Assembly (NCBI GenBank): GCA_013824115.1
Contig: PNNG01000010.1
Span: 1-64,000, forward strand
Reading direction: 5' to 3'
DNA: 64,000 nucleotides
Origin: Sphingobacteriaceae bacterium
Lineage (GTDB): Bacteria > Bacteroidota > Bacteroidia > UBA7662
Shown here: one piece after another, positions 31,592 through 40,700 of the stretch
Position numbering within the stretch: position 1 is the stretch's first letter
How the letters are laid out: each line of letters begins with the position of its first letter
Notes under the pieces: model-generated
Told to the model about the DNA's origin: nothing
Seen by the model: only the letters and a program-made list of their open reading frames with translations
Database searches by the model: none
Position numbers and translations under genes: made by a program

Positions 31592-32477
31592 AATTCGATT
31601 TTCTGTAGTCATTCCCCTGTTCAACAAGGCAACCACCATTGTAAGAAGCATCGAAAGTGTGCTGCATCAGACCTTAGCCGCTTACGAAATCATTGTAGTT
31701 GACAACGGCAGCACCGATGATGGTGCCAGCCTGGTTAACGGGATAAAAGATGCCCGAATCCGCCTGCTACAGCAAGTGAACCAGGGCGTTTCGGCAGCGC
31801 GTAATGCAGGGATTGCTGCTGCTACTGGCACGCACATCGCATTGCTCGATGCCGACGATGCCTGGGCACCTGGCTTTTTGGCTGCCATGCAGGATTTAAT
31901 TGCCGCACAGCCCGAGGCAGGCTGGTTTGCCAGCGGTTATGCATTCAGATATGAGGATGGAGATAAAGCCCCCAGTCATCCAACGCTTGAAGCTTTTTCA
32001 GCCGGACTATTGCCCGACTATTTTGCGGTGGTTAGCCAAGGCGATATGGTGGCTACTGCCTCTTCGGTGGTACTCCCAGCGAATGTATTGCAACAAGTCG
32101 GCGGTTTTGCAGAAGGCGAACGCATTGGCGAAGACCAGGATTTGTGGGCGCGTATTGCTTTGCAATATCCGGTAGCCTTCGACCCTGCGGTGTTCGCTTA
32201 CTACTATCAAGATAGTCCCGACATGGCCACCAAAGCCCGGGTAGACACCAAAGAATGGCCCTTCATTGCCCGTTTGGAGAAAGCTGGTCGCACATTGCCT
32301 TTTGAGCGCCAGAAAACACTCTATCAATACCTCAGTAGGCAATTGGTAGGCCAGGCGAGCCAGTTGGTATTGGCCAGAGAGTTTGATGCAGCGCAAAAAA
32401 TACTGGGTAAACCCTTGGCAAAAATATCGGGCCTGCGCTGGGCCTATTGGCAAGTGCGCAATTACTTGCATATTTGA
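31584..32477 (+). CDS. family 2 glycosyltransferase
   Basis: 297 residues. 'FSVVIPLFNKATTIVRSIES', 'EIIVVDNGSTDDGASLV', 'QQVNQGVSAARNAGIAAATG', DxD 'LLDADDAWAPGFL' and 'GEDQDLWARIALQYPVAF' (the catalytic ED) define a GT2 transferase. Third catalytic glycan gene of the cluster. No membrane segment; peripheral on the inner leaflet. Sugar specificity cannot be read. Confidence 0.92.
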   Translation: MSEIRFSVVIPLFNKATTIVRSIESVLHQTLAAYEIIVVDNGSTDDGASLVNGIKDARIRLLQQVNQGVSAARNAGIAAATGTHIALLDADDAWAPGFLAAMQDLIAAQPEAGWFASGYAFRYEDGDKAPSHPTLEAFSAGLLPDYFAVVSQGDMVATASSVVLPANVLQQVGGFAEGERIGEDQDLWARIALQYPVAFDPAVFAYYYQDSPDMATKARVDTKEWPFIARLEKAGRTLPFERQKTLYQYLSRQLVGQASQLVLAREFDAAQKILGKPLAKISGLRWAYWQVRNYLHI

Positions 32478-32479
32478 GC

Positions 32480-33301
32480 ATGCTGCAGCCATCGCACATA
32501 CAAGCGGTTTTGGTGGTCTATCGCCAAAAAGCGGCCGAAAGCAGCAGCTGGATCAGCCTAAGGGCAACAGCAGCCGGTAAAAAAATGTACTGGATCATAG
32601 TAGACAATAGCCCGGAGGCAGGAGGCAGTCCGGCTGCCGACGTTGTTTACGAACACCAAGCATCGAATGTAGGGGTCAGTGCGGCTTATTTAAGAGGTGC
32701 CGAACTGGCCAAAGCCCATGGCTGCCAGTGGCTGTTGTTGCTCGACCAAGACAGCCACTTCCCTACCCACTGGTTTGAGGAATATGCGGCCGCTTTAGGC
32801 AGTTTTCCGAATGCGACTTTATTGGTGCCGGCCGTGCCAGCAGGCAAAAAATGGATATCACCCGCCGGCTATCGATGGCACCGAGGATGGCTCAACAATC
32901 CTATGCCAAAAGGCCCCTTTCGATTAAACCATTATGCCCCAATCAACGCCGGCATGCTTATTCAAAGAAGTGCCTATGAAGCCTGCGGGGGACATGAGAG
33001 CAAGGTGCAACTTGATTTTAGCGATTTTGCGTTCCTTCACAAGTTCAAAAAACAAAATTCATACGCTTTTCTGGTCGAATTCTCCTTGCAACACAGCCTG
33101 TCGGGCATAGAAAAGAGCAGTTTCGAACAGCGCATCACCCGTTTTGGGCATTACTGTAGAGATGCGGCAGCCTTTGCCCGGTCGGGCGGCCCTACTGCCT
33201 GGCTGATATGGTGGGCAGCCTGGAGGACACTACTGCTGTCATTGCGGTACCGTCGACTTCAGTTTTTTAGTGTATTTTGGCGAGAATTTAACAGGCCTTG
33301 A
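32480..33301 (+). CDS. family 2 glycosyltransferase
   Basis: 273 residues from ATG 32480, 2 bases after the previous stop; the frame extends upstream to 32447 but without homology. 'QAVLVVYRQKAAESSSW', 'YWIIVDNSPE', 'NVGVSAAYLRGAELAKAHGC', DxD-like 'LLLDQDSHFPTHWFEEY', and 'NAGMLIQRSAYEACGG' give a rhamnosyltransferase-type GT2. The usual DNGSxD motif is replaced by 'VDNSPE', a divergence worth noting. The following gene begins with TTG in its stop (TTGA). Confidence 0.85.
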   Translation: MLQPSHIQAVLVVYRQKAAESSSWISLRATAAGKKMYWIIVDNSPEAGGSPAADVVYEHQASNVGVSAAYLRGAELAKAHGCQWLLLLDQDSHFPTHWFEEYAAALGSFPNATLLVPAVPAGKKWISPAGYRWHRGWLNNPMPKGPFRLNHYAPINAGMLIQRSAYEACGGHESKVQLDFSDFAFLHKFKKQNSYAFLVEFSLQHSLSGIEKSSFEQRITRFGHYCRDAAAFARSGGPTAWLIWWAAWRTLLLSLRYRRLQFFSVFWREFNRP

Positions 33302-34596
33302 AGAAAACTACCATCGACTGGAAGGTCGTATTGTTTGTTGTGAGTCTCACCGAATTGCTGGTAGGCGGAGGTGGTCGATTGTTTGAAATTGGCCCATTGT
33401 CGTTGCGCATGTACCTATTTGGTGCAACACAAGCGGTGGTTTGGTGGTCGATTTTACGAGGGAGCTGGCGGCCCGATGCCGCTATCTGGAAGCTTTTTGG
33501 AGCTTTGGTGGGCCTCACCGCATTTTCGGCTGCCATTGGATGGATTAATGAAGCCCCAGTCAAGGCCATTTTCACCGATGTAAAACCCCTGCTGTATTGG
33601 GCAAATTTGCTGTTTTACGCCCAAATCATTGATAGTAAAGAGCGTATTTCGATTGTAAAAGCCTGCTTCCGCTGGAGTTCAGCTTCCATGGCGGTGGCCT
33701 ACCTTTTGGTTTTGTTGCTTTGGCGATACGACATTATTTACGGATGGGGCATGTACGTTTGGGCTTTACCCACGGAGGAACTGAGCTTTAGGGGTAATTT
33801 GGGCTTCTTTTACAAAGGCTTCATTTTTTTGCCTATAGGCATTTTCTTTTGGTTACAGGAAAACACCTACTACCGCAAGTTCATTTGGGTATTCCTCATT
33901 TACCTGGCCATGTTGCTCACCTTTACGCGTGGATTTTGGCTCATCATTTTCACCATCCATGTGCTGTACACCCTTTTTTATAACCCAAAAAACGTGGTGA
34001 GTTGGCTGGCGGTGGTACTTATGCTTACTTCCTTATTTAGTGTGGGCCTGTATGTGAGCCAAGTGCCCAACCAAAACTTCCCTGAATTGGCCGCTTTTCA
34101 GGAAAACAGCCGCGAAACCTATAAACGCAAGCCGCTCAAAGACTGGCAGCGCAAATTAGGCAATATGTTTTCGCAGGGATTTGAAGACCGCGAATCGTCT
34201 ATCATCGACCGCATCATTCAAGTGGGTGAAGTGGTAGATGCAGCTAGTCCGGCCAGCATTTTGGTAGGCAACGGTTTTGGTAAGGGTACCGAATCGCGAC
34301 AAATACACATGGAAATCAGCTACCTCGAGATTTTTCACAAACAGGGATTGCTGGGATTGGGCATTTGGGCGGGATTGTTTTTTGTTTTGTGGAAGGGCTT
34401 TTTTCGAAGGATGGGGCGCAGCTTGCGACAAATACCTTTTGAGGACGATGCTTTTGTATTCTTCATGGCCGCTGCCTTCATGTTTGCCATATCGTTTTTG
34501 AACCCATTCATCAACGCCCCCATGGGCTTGGGTATGTTGGCCATCGCTTTGATAAGTTTGAAGCCTGAATTTGACCCACAAACGCCCACTTCATGA
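33298..34596 (+). CDS. O-antigen ligase/polymerase-like membrane protein, TTG start
   Basis: 432 residues, about 10-12 membrane helices, starting at TTG 33298 which overlaps the previous stop. The WaaL/Wzy-like pattern is a central 'LTFTRGFWLIIFTIHVLY' helix followed by a long periplasmic loop (about 255-350) with 'VGNGFGKGTESRQIHMEIS' and a conserved His, then 'LEIFHKQGLLGLGIWAGLFF'. In this context it probably polymerises or ligates the repeat unit exported by the 28813 flippase. Sequence cannot separate ligase from polymerase. Confidence 0.85.
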   Translation: MKKTTIDWKVVLFVVSLTELLVGGGGRLFEIGPLSLRMYLFGATQAVVWWSILRGSWRPDAAIWKLFGALVGLTAFSAAIGWINEAPVKAIFTDVKPLLYWANLLFYAQIIDSKERISIVKACFRWSSASMAVAYLLVLLLWRYDIIYGWGMYVWALPTEELSFRGNLGFFYKGFIFLPIGIFFWLQENTYYRKFIWVFLIYLAMLLTFTRGFWLIIFTIHVLYTLFYNPKNVVSWLAVVLMLTSLFSVGLYVSQVPNQNFPELAAFQENSRETYKRKPLKDWQRKLGNMFSQGFEDRESSIIDRIIQVGEVVDAASPASILVGNGFGKGTESRQIHMEISYLEIFHKQGLLGLGIWAGLFFVLWKGFFRRMGRSLRQIPFEDDAFVFFMAAAFMFAISFLNPFINAPMGLGMLAIALISLKPEFDPQTPTS

Positions 34597-35300
34597 CCAT
34601 AGTAAGCGTTTGTATGCCGGTTTACAATGGCATGCCCTACTTGAAGGAGCAGGTAGAAAGCATTCTCATCCAACTTGAAGCCAACGACGAACTGGTGATA
34701 AGTGATGATGGCAGTACCGATAATGGTTTGGCATGGATACAATCGCTTCATGATAGTCGCATTCGAATTTTGCAAGGAATACCGGCACGAAACCCATCTT
34801 TTAACCTCGAAAAAGCACTTTATGCGGCCAAGGGCGAGTATATTCTGCTGGCCGACCAAGACGATGTGTGGTTGCCAGGCAAAGTAGAACATATGATCAA
34901 TGCCCTGCAACAGTATAACTTGGTGGTGCACGATTGTTCGGTGACCGATGAAAAACTCCAGGTACAAGTTCCCAGCTTTTTCATCATGCACCGCAGTGGT
35001 GCCGGTTTTGTAAAAAACTTCATACGCAACAGTTATTTGGGCTGCTGCATGGGCTTCAAACGCGAGGTTTTGACCAAGGCCCTGCCCTTTCCCAAGCACA
35101 TTGGCATGCATGACATTTGGCTGGGACTGGTGGCTGCCCTCTGGTTTAAAACCGCTTTCATTTCCGAAAAGCTTGTGCTTTATCGACGTCACGGTAATAA
35201 TGCGAGCACAACCAGCGACAAAAGCAAATTGAGCCTTTGGCAGCAGCTGCAACTGCGGCTAACTTTGGCTCGCCAATTATCCGGAACCATCTTCCGATGA
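34593..35300 (+). CDS. family 2 glycosyltransferase
   Basis: 235 residues. 'VSVCMPVYNGMPYLKEQVES', 'ELVISDDGSTDNGLAWI', 'ARNPSFNLEKALYAAKGEYI', DxD 'LADQDDVWLPGKVEHM', 'LGCCMGFKREVL', and 'MHDIWLGLVAALWFKTAFI' (HD in place of ED) are typical GT2. Short C-terminus. Starts ATGA over the ligase stop. Sugar unknown. Confidence 0.92.
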   Translation: MTIVSVCMPVYNGMPYLKEQVESILIQLEANDELVISDDGSTDNGLAWIQSLHDSRIRILQGIPARNPSFNLEKALYAAKGEYILLADQDDVWLPGKVEHMINALQQYNLVVHDCSVTDEKLQVQVPSFFIMHRSGAGFVKNFIRNSYLGCCMGFKREVLTKALPFPKHIGMHDIWLGLVAALWFKTAFISEKLVLYRRHGNNASTTSDKSKLSLWQQLQLRLTLARQLSGTIFR

Positions 35301-36058
35301 ACGCCCTACCCACCATCAGCATCATTACCGTTTGCTACAACAGCGCGGCCACGCTGCCCGACACCTTGCAGTCGGTTGCGGCGCAAAGCGGTGTGAAATT
35401 TGAACATGTATTGGTAGATGGCGGCTCTACCGACGGTACGGTTGGCCTGATAGAAGCCTATGCCAACGAGCATGAGCATGTGCTGTGGATCAGCGAAAAA
35501 GACCAAGGCCTTTACGATGCCATGAACAAGGGTCTGGCCATGTGTACCGGCGATGTGATAGGCTTGTTGAATGCCGATGATTTTTACAGCCGGCCCGATG
35601 TGCTTCAATGGGTAGCGACGGCTTTTGCGAAGGAAAATCCTGAGGGTTTGTATGCCGACTTGAACTACGTAGATGCACAGCAAACCCAGAAAATCGTTCG
35701 TCGCTGGAAATCGGGCAATTACCGCCCCAACAGCTTCTTGTGGGGCTGGATGCCACCTCATCCCACCTTCTTTGTGCGCAAAAGTGTTTACGAGCGCCTG
35801 GGAGGTTTCCGACTCGATATGGGTAGTGCAGCTGATTACGAGCTAATGCTCCGTTTCATCCACAAAAACCAAATACGGCTGAGCTATTTGCAACAAACCA
35901 TCATCCATATGCGGGCGGGTGGCGTGAGCAATAAACAGCTCAAAAACAGGATGAAAGCCAATGAAATGGACCACAAAGCGTGGGAAGTAAACGGCCTTAA
36001 GCCGTATTTTTTTACCCGCTGGCTCAAACCTTTGCGTAAAATCAAGCAGTTTCTTTGA
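35297..36058 (+). CDS. family 2 glycosyltransferase (WcaA/WcaE-like)
   Basis: 253 residues from ATG 35297, overlapping the previous stop; upstream frame to 35237 is not homologous. 'ISIITVCYNSAATLPDTLQS', 'FEHVLVDGGSTDGTVGLI', 'WISEKDQGLYDAMNKG', DxD 'GLLNADDFYSRPDVL', 'MPPHPTFFVRKSVYERLGGF' and 'SAADYELMLRF' match colanic-acid-type GT2 enzymes of about 250 residues. The 'GLYDAMNKG' and 'HPTFF' motifs are diagnostic for this subgroup. Last gene of the glycan cluster; no clear terminator follows. Confidence 0.93.
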   Translation: MNALPTISIITVCYNSAATLPDTLQSVAAQSGVKFEHVLVDGGSTDGTVGLIEAYANEHEHVLWISEKDQGLYDAMNKGLAMCTGDVIGLLNADDFYSRPDVLQWVATAFAKENPEGLYADLNYVDAQQTQKIVRRWKSGNYRPNSFLWGWMPPHPTFFVRKSVYERLGGFRLDMGSAADYELMLRFIHKNQIRLSYLQQTIIHMRAGGVSNKQLKNRMKANEMDHKAWEVNGLKPYFFTRWLKPLRKIKQFL

Positions 36059-36121
36059 GCAATAAAGTTAAATAGTTGCTTTTCATAGGAAAATGAAGCA
36101 CTACAAAGCGGCAGGTTTGTT

Positions 36122-36144
36122 TAAATTTGTATAACAAATATTTG
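36122..36144 (+). promoter_or_regulatory. promoter with overlapping dyads upstream of PIN TA operon
   Basis: -7 element TAAATTTG (36122-36129) overlaps a perfect dyad ATTTGT-ATA-ACAAAT (36125-36139) and a second palindrome CAAATATTTG (36135-36144) that touches the antitoxin ATG at 36146. This is the expected position of an autoregulatory operator bound by antitoxin or toxin-antitoxin complex. Confidence 0.6.
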
Positions 36145-36145
36145 C

Positions 36146-36388
36146 ATGAAAGCCGCTCTCCAAATTGATCTTACTTTCAACCAAATCATGGATTTGGTAA
36201 GGCAGCTGCCTCGTACTGAAAAAATCAAACTGAGTAAGGAGCTTGAAAAGGAGTTTGTTGCCACAAAGCTCTCAAGCTTACTCAAAGAATTTCGAACGGA
36301 TGAACTGGATGAGGCAAGTATAGATGCAGAGGTAGAAGCCGTGCGCAGCGAGCTGTATGAAAAATCGCGGGGCAAGAATAATCATTGA
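36146..36388 (+). CDS. putative antitoxin of a PIN toxin-antitoxin pair
   Basis: 80 residues, strongly charged. 'QIDLTFNQIMDLVRQLPRTEKIKLSKELE' is the common front half of Bacteroidota antitoxins coupled to PIN or RelE toxins; the C-terminus is acidic and then basic ('ASIDAEVEAVRSELYEKSRGKN'), suitable to wrap a toxin. No DNA-binding fold is unmistakable. It overlaps the PIN gene by 32 bases, ensuring coupled synthesis. Its upstream palindromes suggest autorepression. Confidence 0.8.
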   Translation: MKAALQIDLTFNQIMDLVRQLPRTEKIKLSKELEKEFVATKLSSLLKEFRTDELDEASIDAEVEAVRSELYEKSRGKNNH

Positions 36389-36806
36389 TACGAATGTTTG
36401 GCTAAGTTTCCTGATTGGGAAACGCTTAAGCAGACTTCAAAGCCTCATACAAAATGAGGCTGTACAGCTCATTGTTTCAGAGCAATTGTTGGAAGAATTA
36501 CAATTGGTAACCTCCCGAGAGAAGCTGCAGAAAAACTTCGACAAGGATGCGGTTTCGCAGCTGATTTCCTTACTCAACATCATGGCTGAGAAGTTTAATC
36601 CAGCGCCAAATCAATCACTTTGCCGCGATCCAAAAGACAATTTTCTGTTAGACTTAATTTCTGAAAGCAAGGCGGAATACCTAATCACAGGCGATAAAGA
36701 CCTATTGGGTTTGGACCCATTTCTTACCGCAAGAATATTAAGCCCATCAGACTTCGAAGACCTCCTGCAACAGCAGAAAGCACTTGGAAGGAACGACAAA
36801 CTGTAG
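36357..36806 (+). CDS. PIN-domain toxin (putative ribonuclease)
   Basis: 149 residues of the PIN fold (COG1569-like). The acidic active site is intact: Asp in 'IIIDTNVW', Glu in 'LLEELQLV', Asp in 'CRDPKDNFLLDL' and 'LITGDKDLL'. PIN toxins cut RNA, often tRNA or rRNA, with Mg2+. The stop is only 8 bases from the convergent lspA stop. Expected to be held inactive by the 36146 product. Unlike the 6786-7299 locus this one shows no lesion. Confidence 0.88.
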   Translation: MKNRGARIIIDTNVWLSFLIGKRLSRLQSLIQNEAVQLIVSEQLLEELQLVTSREKLQKNFDKDAVSQLISLLNIMAEKFNPAPNQSLCRDPKDNFLLDLISESKAEYLITGDKDLLGLDPFLTARILSPSDFEDLLQQQKALGRNDKL

Positions 36807-36814
36807 CCCTAGGC

Positions 36815-37396
36815 TTACTCTACCGCCTTCTTTGGCTCCTGTGGGAAATACCTGTTCTGCCACACCAGCAACATGCCCACACCGGTAGAAATGGCCATAT
36901 CGGCAATGTTGAATACCGGACGGAAAAACACAAAATAATCGCCTCCTTTGAACGGAATCCAGTCGGGTAAAAAGCCTTCGTAAAGCGGGAAGTACAGCAT
37001 GTCAACCACCCGACCGTGGAAAAGCGATTCGTAACCGAACAAAACGCCATAAAACACCGAGTCGATGATGTTACCCAAGGCACCCGCCAGAATGAGCGAT
37101 AATGACACCAAGGCGCCCTTGGGTGTCTCCGACTTTTTGACCATGCGGCTGAGCATGACACCCAGAAAAATAACGGCTGCAATGCGGAAAAGGGTGAGAA
37201 ACAATTTACCATAATCGCCTCCGAACTCATAGCCGAATGCCATGCCGTTGTTCTCAATGAAGTAAATTTGGAAATACTTGCCCAGCACATTGAAGTGCTC
37301 ACCCAAAAACATCTGGGTTTTGACCAATAATTTAGAGGCCTGGTCTACCAAAAGAACCAGGCCAATAACGAGCGCAGGAATCAGCGACTTTTTCAA
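36815..37396 (-). CDS. lspA: lipoprotein signal peptidase (signal peptidase II)
   Basis: 193 residues, four membrane helices. Cleaves prolipoprotein signal peptides; aspartic protease of the inner membrane. 'VDQASKLLV' (first conserved Asp), 'IENNGMAFG' (NNxGaaFg), 'LAGALGNIIDSVFYG' (GalgNxiD), catalytic 'GRVVDMLYFP', and 'PVFNIADMAIS' with second catalytic Asp. Slightly long C-terminus 'KKAVE'. Last gene of the MMPL-ileS-traR-lspA operon, 10 bases after the TraR-like gene. Its substrates include many lipoproteins in this window. Confidence 0.96.
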   Translation of the reverse strand: MKKSLIPALVIGLVLLVDQASKLLVKTQMFLGEHFNVLGKYFQIYFIENNGMAFGYEFGGDYGKLFLTLFRIAAVIFLGVMLSRMVKKSETPKGALVSLSLILAGALGNIIDSVFYGVLFGYESLFHGRVVDMLYFPLYEGFLPDWIPFKGGDYFVFFRPVFNIADMAISTGVGMLLVWQNRYFPQEPKKAVE

Positions 37397-37406
37397 GCAG
37401 TAAAGC

Positions 37407-37790
37407 TTATTGCTTCAACTTGGCTTCCATCGACAAAGTGGCATGCGGAACTGCCATCAAACGCTCACGTGGGATGAGCTTGCCGGTTTCGCGACAAATG
37501 CCGTAAGTCTTGTTTTCGATGCGGATCAAAGCATTCTCAAGATGGTCGATGAACTTGCGCTGACGCGAGGCCAATTGACTGTAATGCTCCTTGTCCATGG
37601 TTACCGAACCTTCTTCGAGCGTTACATAGCTGTTAGACGTATCGTCGGTGCCATTGGCATTGGCGGTCATGAGCTGCTCCTGGTAATACTTGAACTCCGA
37701 ACGGGCTGCTTCGAGCTTCTCAAGGATGAGCTTCTTGAACTCCTGGAGTTCTTCGTCGCTGTAGCGTGTTTTTTCTACTTTGTTTTCCAT
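37407..37790 (-). CDS. TraR/DksA-family protein with a degenerate zinc finger
   Basis: 127 residues from ATG 37790; the open frame extends to 37811 inside the ileS stop region, but 'MENKVEKTRYSDEEL' is the natural start. N-terminal coiled coil (about 10-90), then the C-terminal DksA-type finger 'YGICRETGKLIPRERLMAVPHATLSMEA'. Only the first Cys of the usual four remains (C, T, H, S in the finger positions), so it probably binds no zinc. This shape is common in Bacteroidota next to ileS and lspA. DksA proteins act in the RNA polymerase secondary channel; whether this one does is unknown. Confidence 0.88.
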   Translation of the reverse strand: MENKVEKTRYSDEELQEFKKLILEKLEAARSEFKYYQEQLMTANANGTDDTSNSYVTLEEGSVTMDKEHYSQLASRQRKFIDHLENALIRIENKTYGICRETGKLIPRERLMAVPHATLSMEAKLKQ

Positions 37791-37794
37791 GGCC

Positions 37795-40700
37795 TTATCG
37801 TTTAACCACAATTCTTAACGTGCGTTCGTCCACCTCTATTTCCTGAGGCTCAACGTCAAACGTTCTCACCAACTCCAAATCGGTGGCCAGAATTTCGCCG
37901 CAAATATACGCTTTAAAATCACGTACAGCTGCCTTAACAAATTCATCATCTTCCAGCCAAACCGAAATGCGGTCGGTTACTTCGAAGTCGCTGTCTTTCC
38001 GCAGTTTTTGAATGCGGTTGACCAATTCGCGGGCTATGCCCTCGTTTTTGAGCTCCTCCGTAACGGTGATGTCGAGCGCAACGGTTAATTTTCCGGCGGA
38101 AGCTACTAACCATCCGGGAATATCTTCCGACAAAATGTCCACATCCTCACGGCTGAGGGTGCATAACGTTCCTTCAACATCCAACTCCACCCCATTGTTT
38201 CGCTCCAAATCGGCGATTTGCGCTTGGTTGAAGGAGGCCAACACCACCGCAATGCCTTTCATCTGCTTAGGATATTTGGGACCCAAGGTTTTGAAATTGG
38301 GCTTTACTTTTTTGGTAATCACACCTGTGGTGTCGGTGAGGAACTCGATTTCTTTCACGTTGACTTCCGTTTGAATGAGCTCGGCCACCGCGGCAATTTG
38401 TGCTTGCTGCTCGGGCTCGAGCACCGGAATCATGATTTTTTGCAGGGGCTGACGCACCTTGATGTTTTCTTTTTTGCGCAACGAAAGCACCATCGAACAC
38501 ACCTCCTGCGCCAACTGCATGCGGCTTTCAAGGGCTTTGTCGATGAGCTGCAAATCGGCTTTGGGGAACAGCGCCAGGTGGACCGAATCAGCTGAGAGGC
38601 GACCAGTTGTTTGGTTCAGGTCGCGGAACAGGCGCTCGGCATAAAAAGGCGCCACCGGAGCCATCAACTGACTGATGACTTCCAAGCAACGGTACAGGGT
38701 TTGGTAGGCGGCCAGCTTGTCGGTATTGAGCTCGCCGCGCCAAAAACGGCGGCGGCAAAGGCGCACATACCAGTTACTGAGGTGCTCGTCTACAAACTCC
38801 TGTATGGCGCGGGCAGCGCGGGTAGGTTCGTAGCTCGCATAGGCTTCTTCTACCTCACTGATGAGGCTGTTGAGCAACGAAATGACCCAGCGGTCAATTT
38901 CGGGGCGTTCGGCCATGGGCACTTCCGCTTGCTCGTAACGGAAAGCGTCGATGTTGGCATAAAGGGCAAAGAAACCGTAGGTATTGTACAGCGTACCAAA
39001 GAATTTACGCTGCACTTCTTTCACCCCTTCGAGGTCGAATTTGAGGTTATCCCAGGGCTGCGAATTGCTCACAATGTACCAGCGGGTGGCATCGGCGCCG
39101 TATTGATCGAGGGTTTTGAACGGATCGATGGCGTTACCCAGGCGCTTCGACATTTTGTTGCCTTCTTTGTCGAGCACCAAACCGTTACTTACCACAGTTT
39201 TGAAGGCCACCGAATCGAACAACATCACGGCCAAGGCGTGGAGCGTAAAGAACCAGCCGCGGGTTTGGTCAACGCCTTCGGCAATGAAGTCGGCCGGGAA
39301 GGCCTTGCCGCTCTCAATCAAATCGCGGTTTTCGAAGGGATAATGCCACTGGGCATAGGGCATGGCCCCTGAATCGAACCATACGTCGATGAGGTCGGTT
39401 TCGCGGTACATGGGCTTGCCGGAGGGACTCACCAGCACGATTTCGTCGACTTGCGGGCGGTGCAGGTCGGTGATTTCTGCTGGGTTGCTAATGCCTGCTG
39501 CTCGGGCCTTCTCCATTTGAACACGGAGTTCTTCCATAGAGCCAATACATATACTTTCTTCACCATCCTCGGTGCGCCAAATGGGCAGCGGGGTACCCCA
39601 GTAGCGCGAACGGCTGAGGTTCCAATCGACCAGGTTTTCGAGCCAGTTGCCAAAGCGACCAGTACCGGTGCTTTCGGGCTTCCAATTGATGGTTTTGTTG
39701 AGCTCTACCATGCGCTCTTTGTAGGCCGTGGTGCGGATGAACCAGCTATCGAGCGGATAGTACAAAATGGGCTTGTCGGTACGCCAGCAATGCGGATAGC
39801 TGTGCTCGTATTTCTCAATTTTGAAAGCCCTGTTCTCGAGTTTCAACTTGAGGGTGATGAGCTCGTCCACGCTCAGGTATTTGCTCAGATTGGGGATGAT
39901 GGCTTTCAGCTTATCTTGCTGCAGGGCCAGTACCTCGGCTTTTTCTTCCTCGCTGAGGTAGGCTTCTTTCACAAACATGCCGGCCAGCGGGAAGGTGGCA
40001 TCGTTGACGGCATCTACAAAACGGCCACGACGGTCTACCAAAGTTAAACTGCCAATGCCGTTTTGCTTGGCCACCCTGAAGTCGTCGGCACCAAAGCTGG
40101 GCGCAATGTGTACCATGCCGGTGCCGTCTTCGGTGGTGACAAAATCACCCAAAACCACGCGGAAGGCATCGCCATCTTCGGGTTGGGCATAAGGCAACAG
40201 CTGCTCGTAACGGAGGCCATCGAGGGCAGCGCCTTTGAACTTACCGAGCACGCGGTAAGGAACCTGCTTTTGTCCGGCTTCATAGCCTTCCAAGGGCAAT
40301 TCAGCTTGCTCGGGCCTGAAATATTTGCCCATCAATGCCTCCGCCAAAATGAGGGTTACGGGCAAATGGGTGTACGGATTAAAAGTGCGAACGAGCACAT
40401 AATCTATCTTCTCGCCCACAGCCAGTGCGGTATTCGACGGCAACGTCCAAGGCGTAGTCGTCCAAGCCAGGAAGAAGAGGTCGGTGTCAATCTCCGCACC
40501 TACCAAACTTTGAACCTTGAACTTTGAACTTTCCTCGGCCTTGAATTGGGCCACCGCGCTGGTGTCTTTCACCTCGCGGTAGGTGCCCGGCTGGTTGAGT
40601 TCGTGCGAGCTGAGTCCGGTGCCTGCAGCCGGCGAAAATGGCTGGATGGTGTAGCCCTTGTACAGCAAATCTTTTTCATGCAACCGCTTGAGCAGGGCCC

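Noticed and set aside
34335-35252. 305-residue minus-strand open frame across the ligase and GT2 genes
   Set aside because: It spans two overlapping real genes with clear motifs on the plus strand and shows no family features.
38611-39372. 253-residue open frame antisense to ileS
   Set aside because: It lies wholly inside the well-defined synthetase gene and has no recognisable motif; it is a codon-bias shadow.
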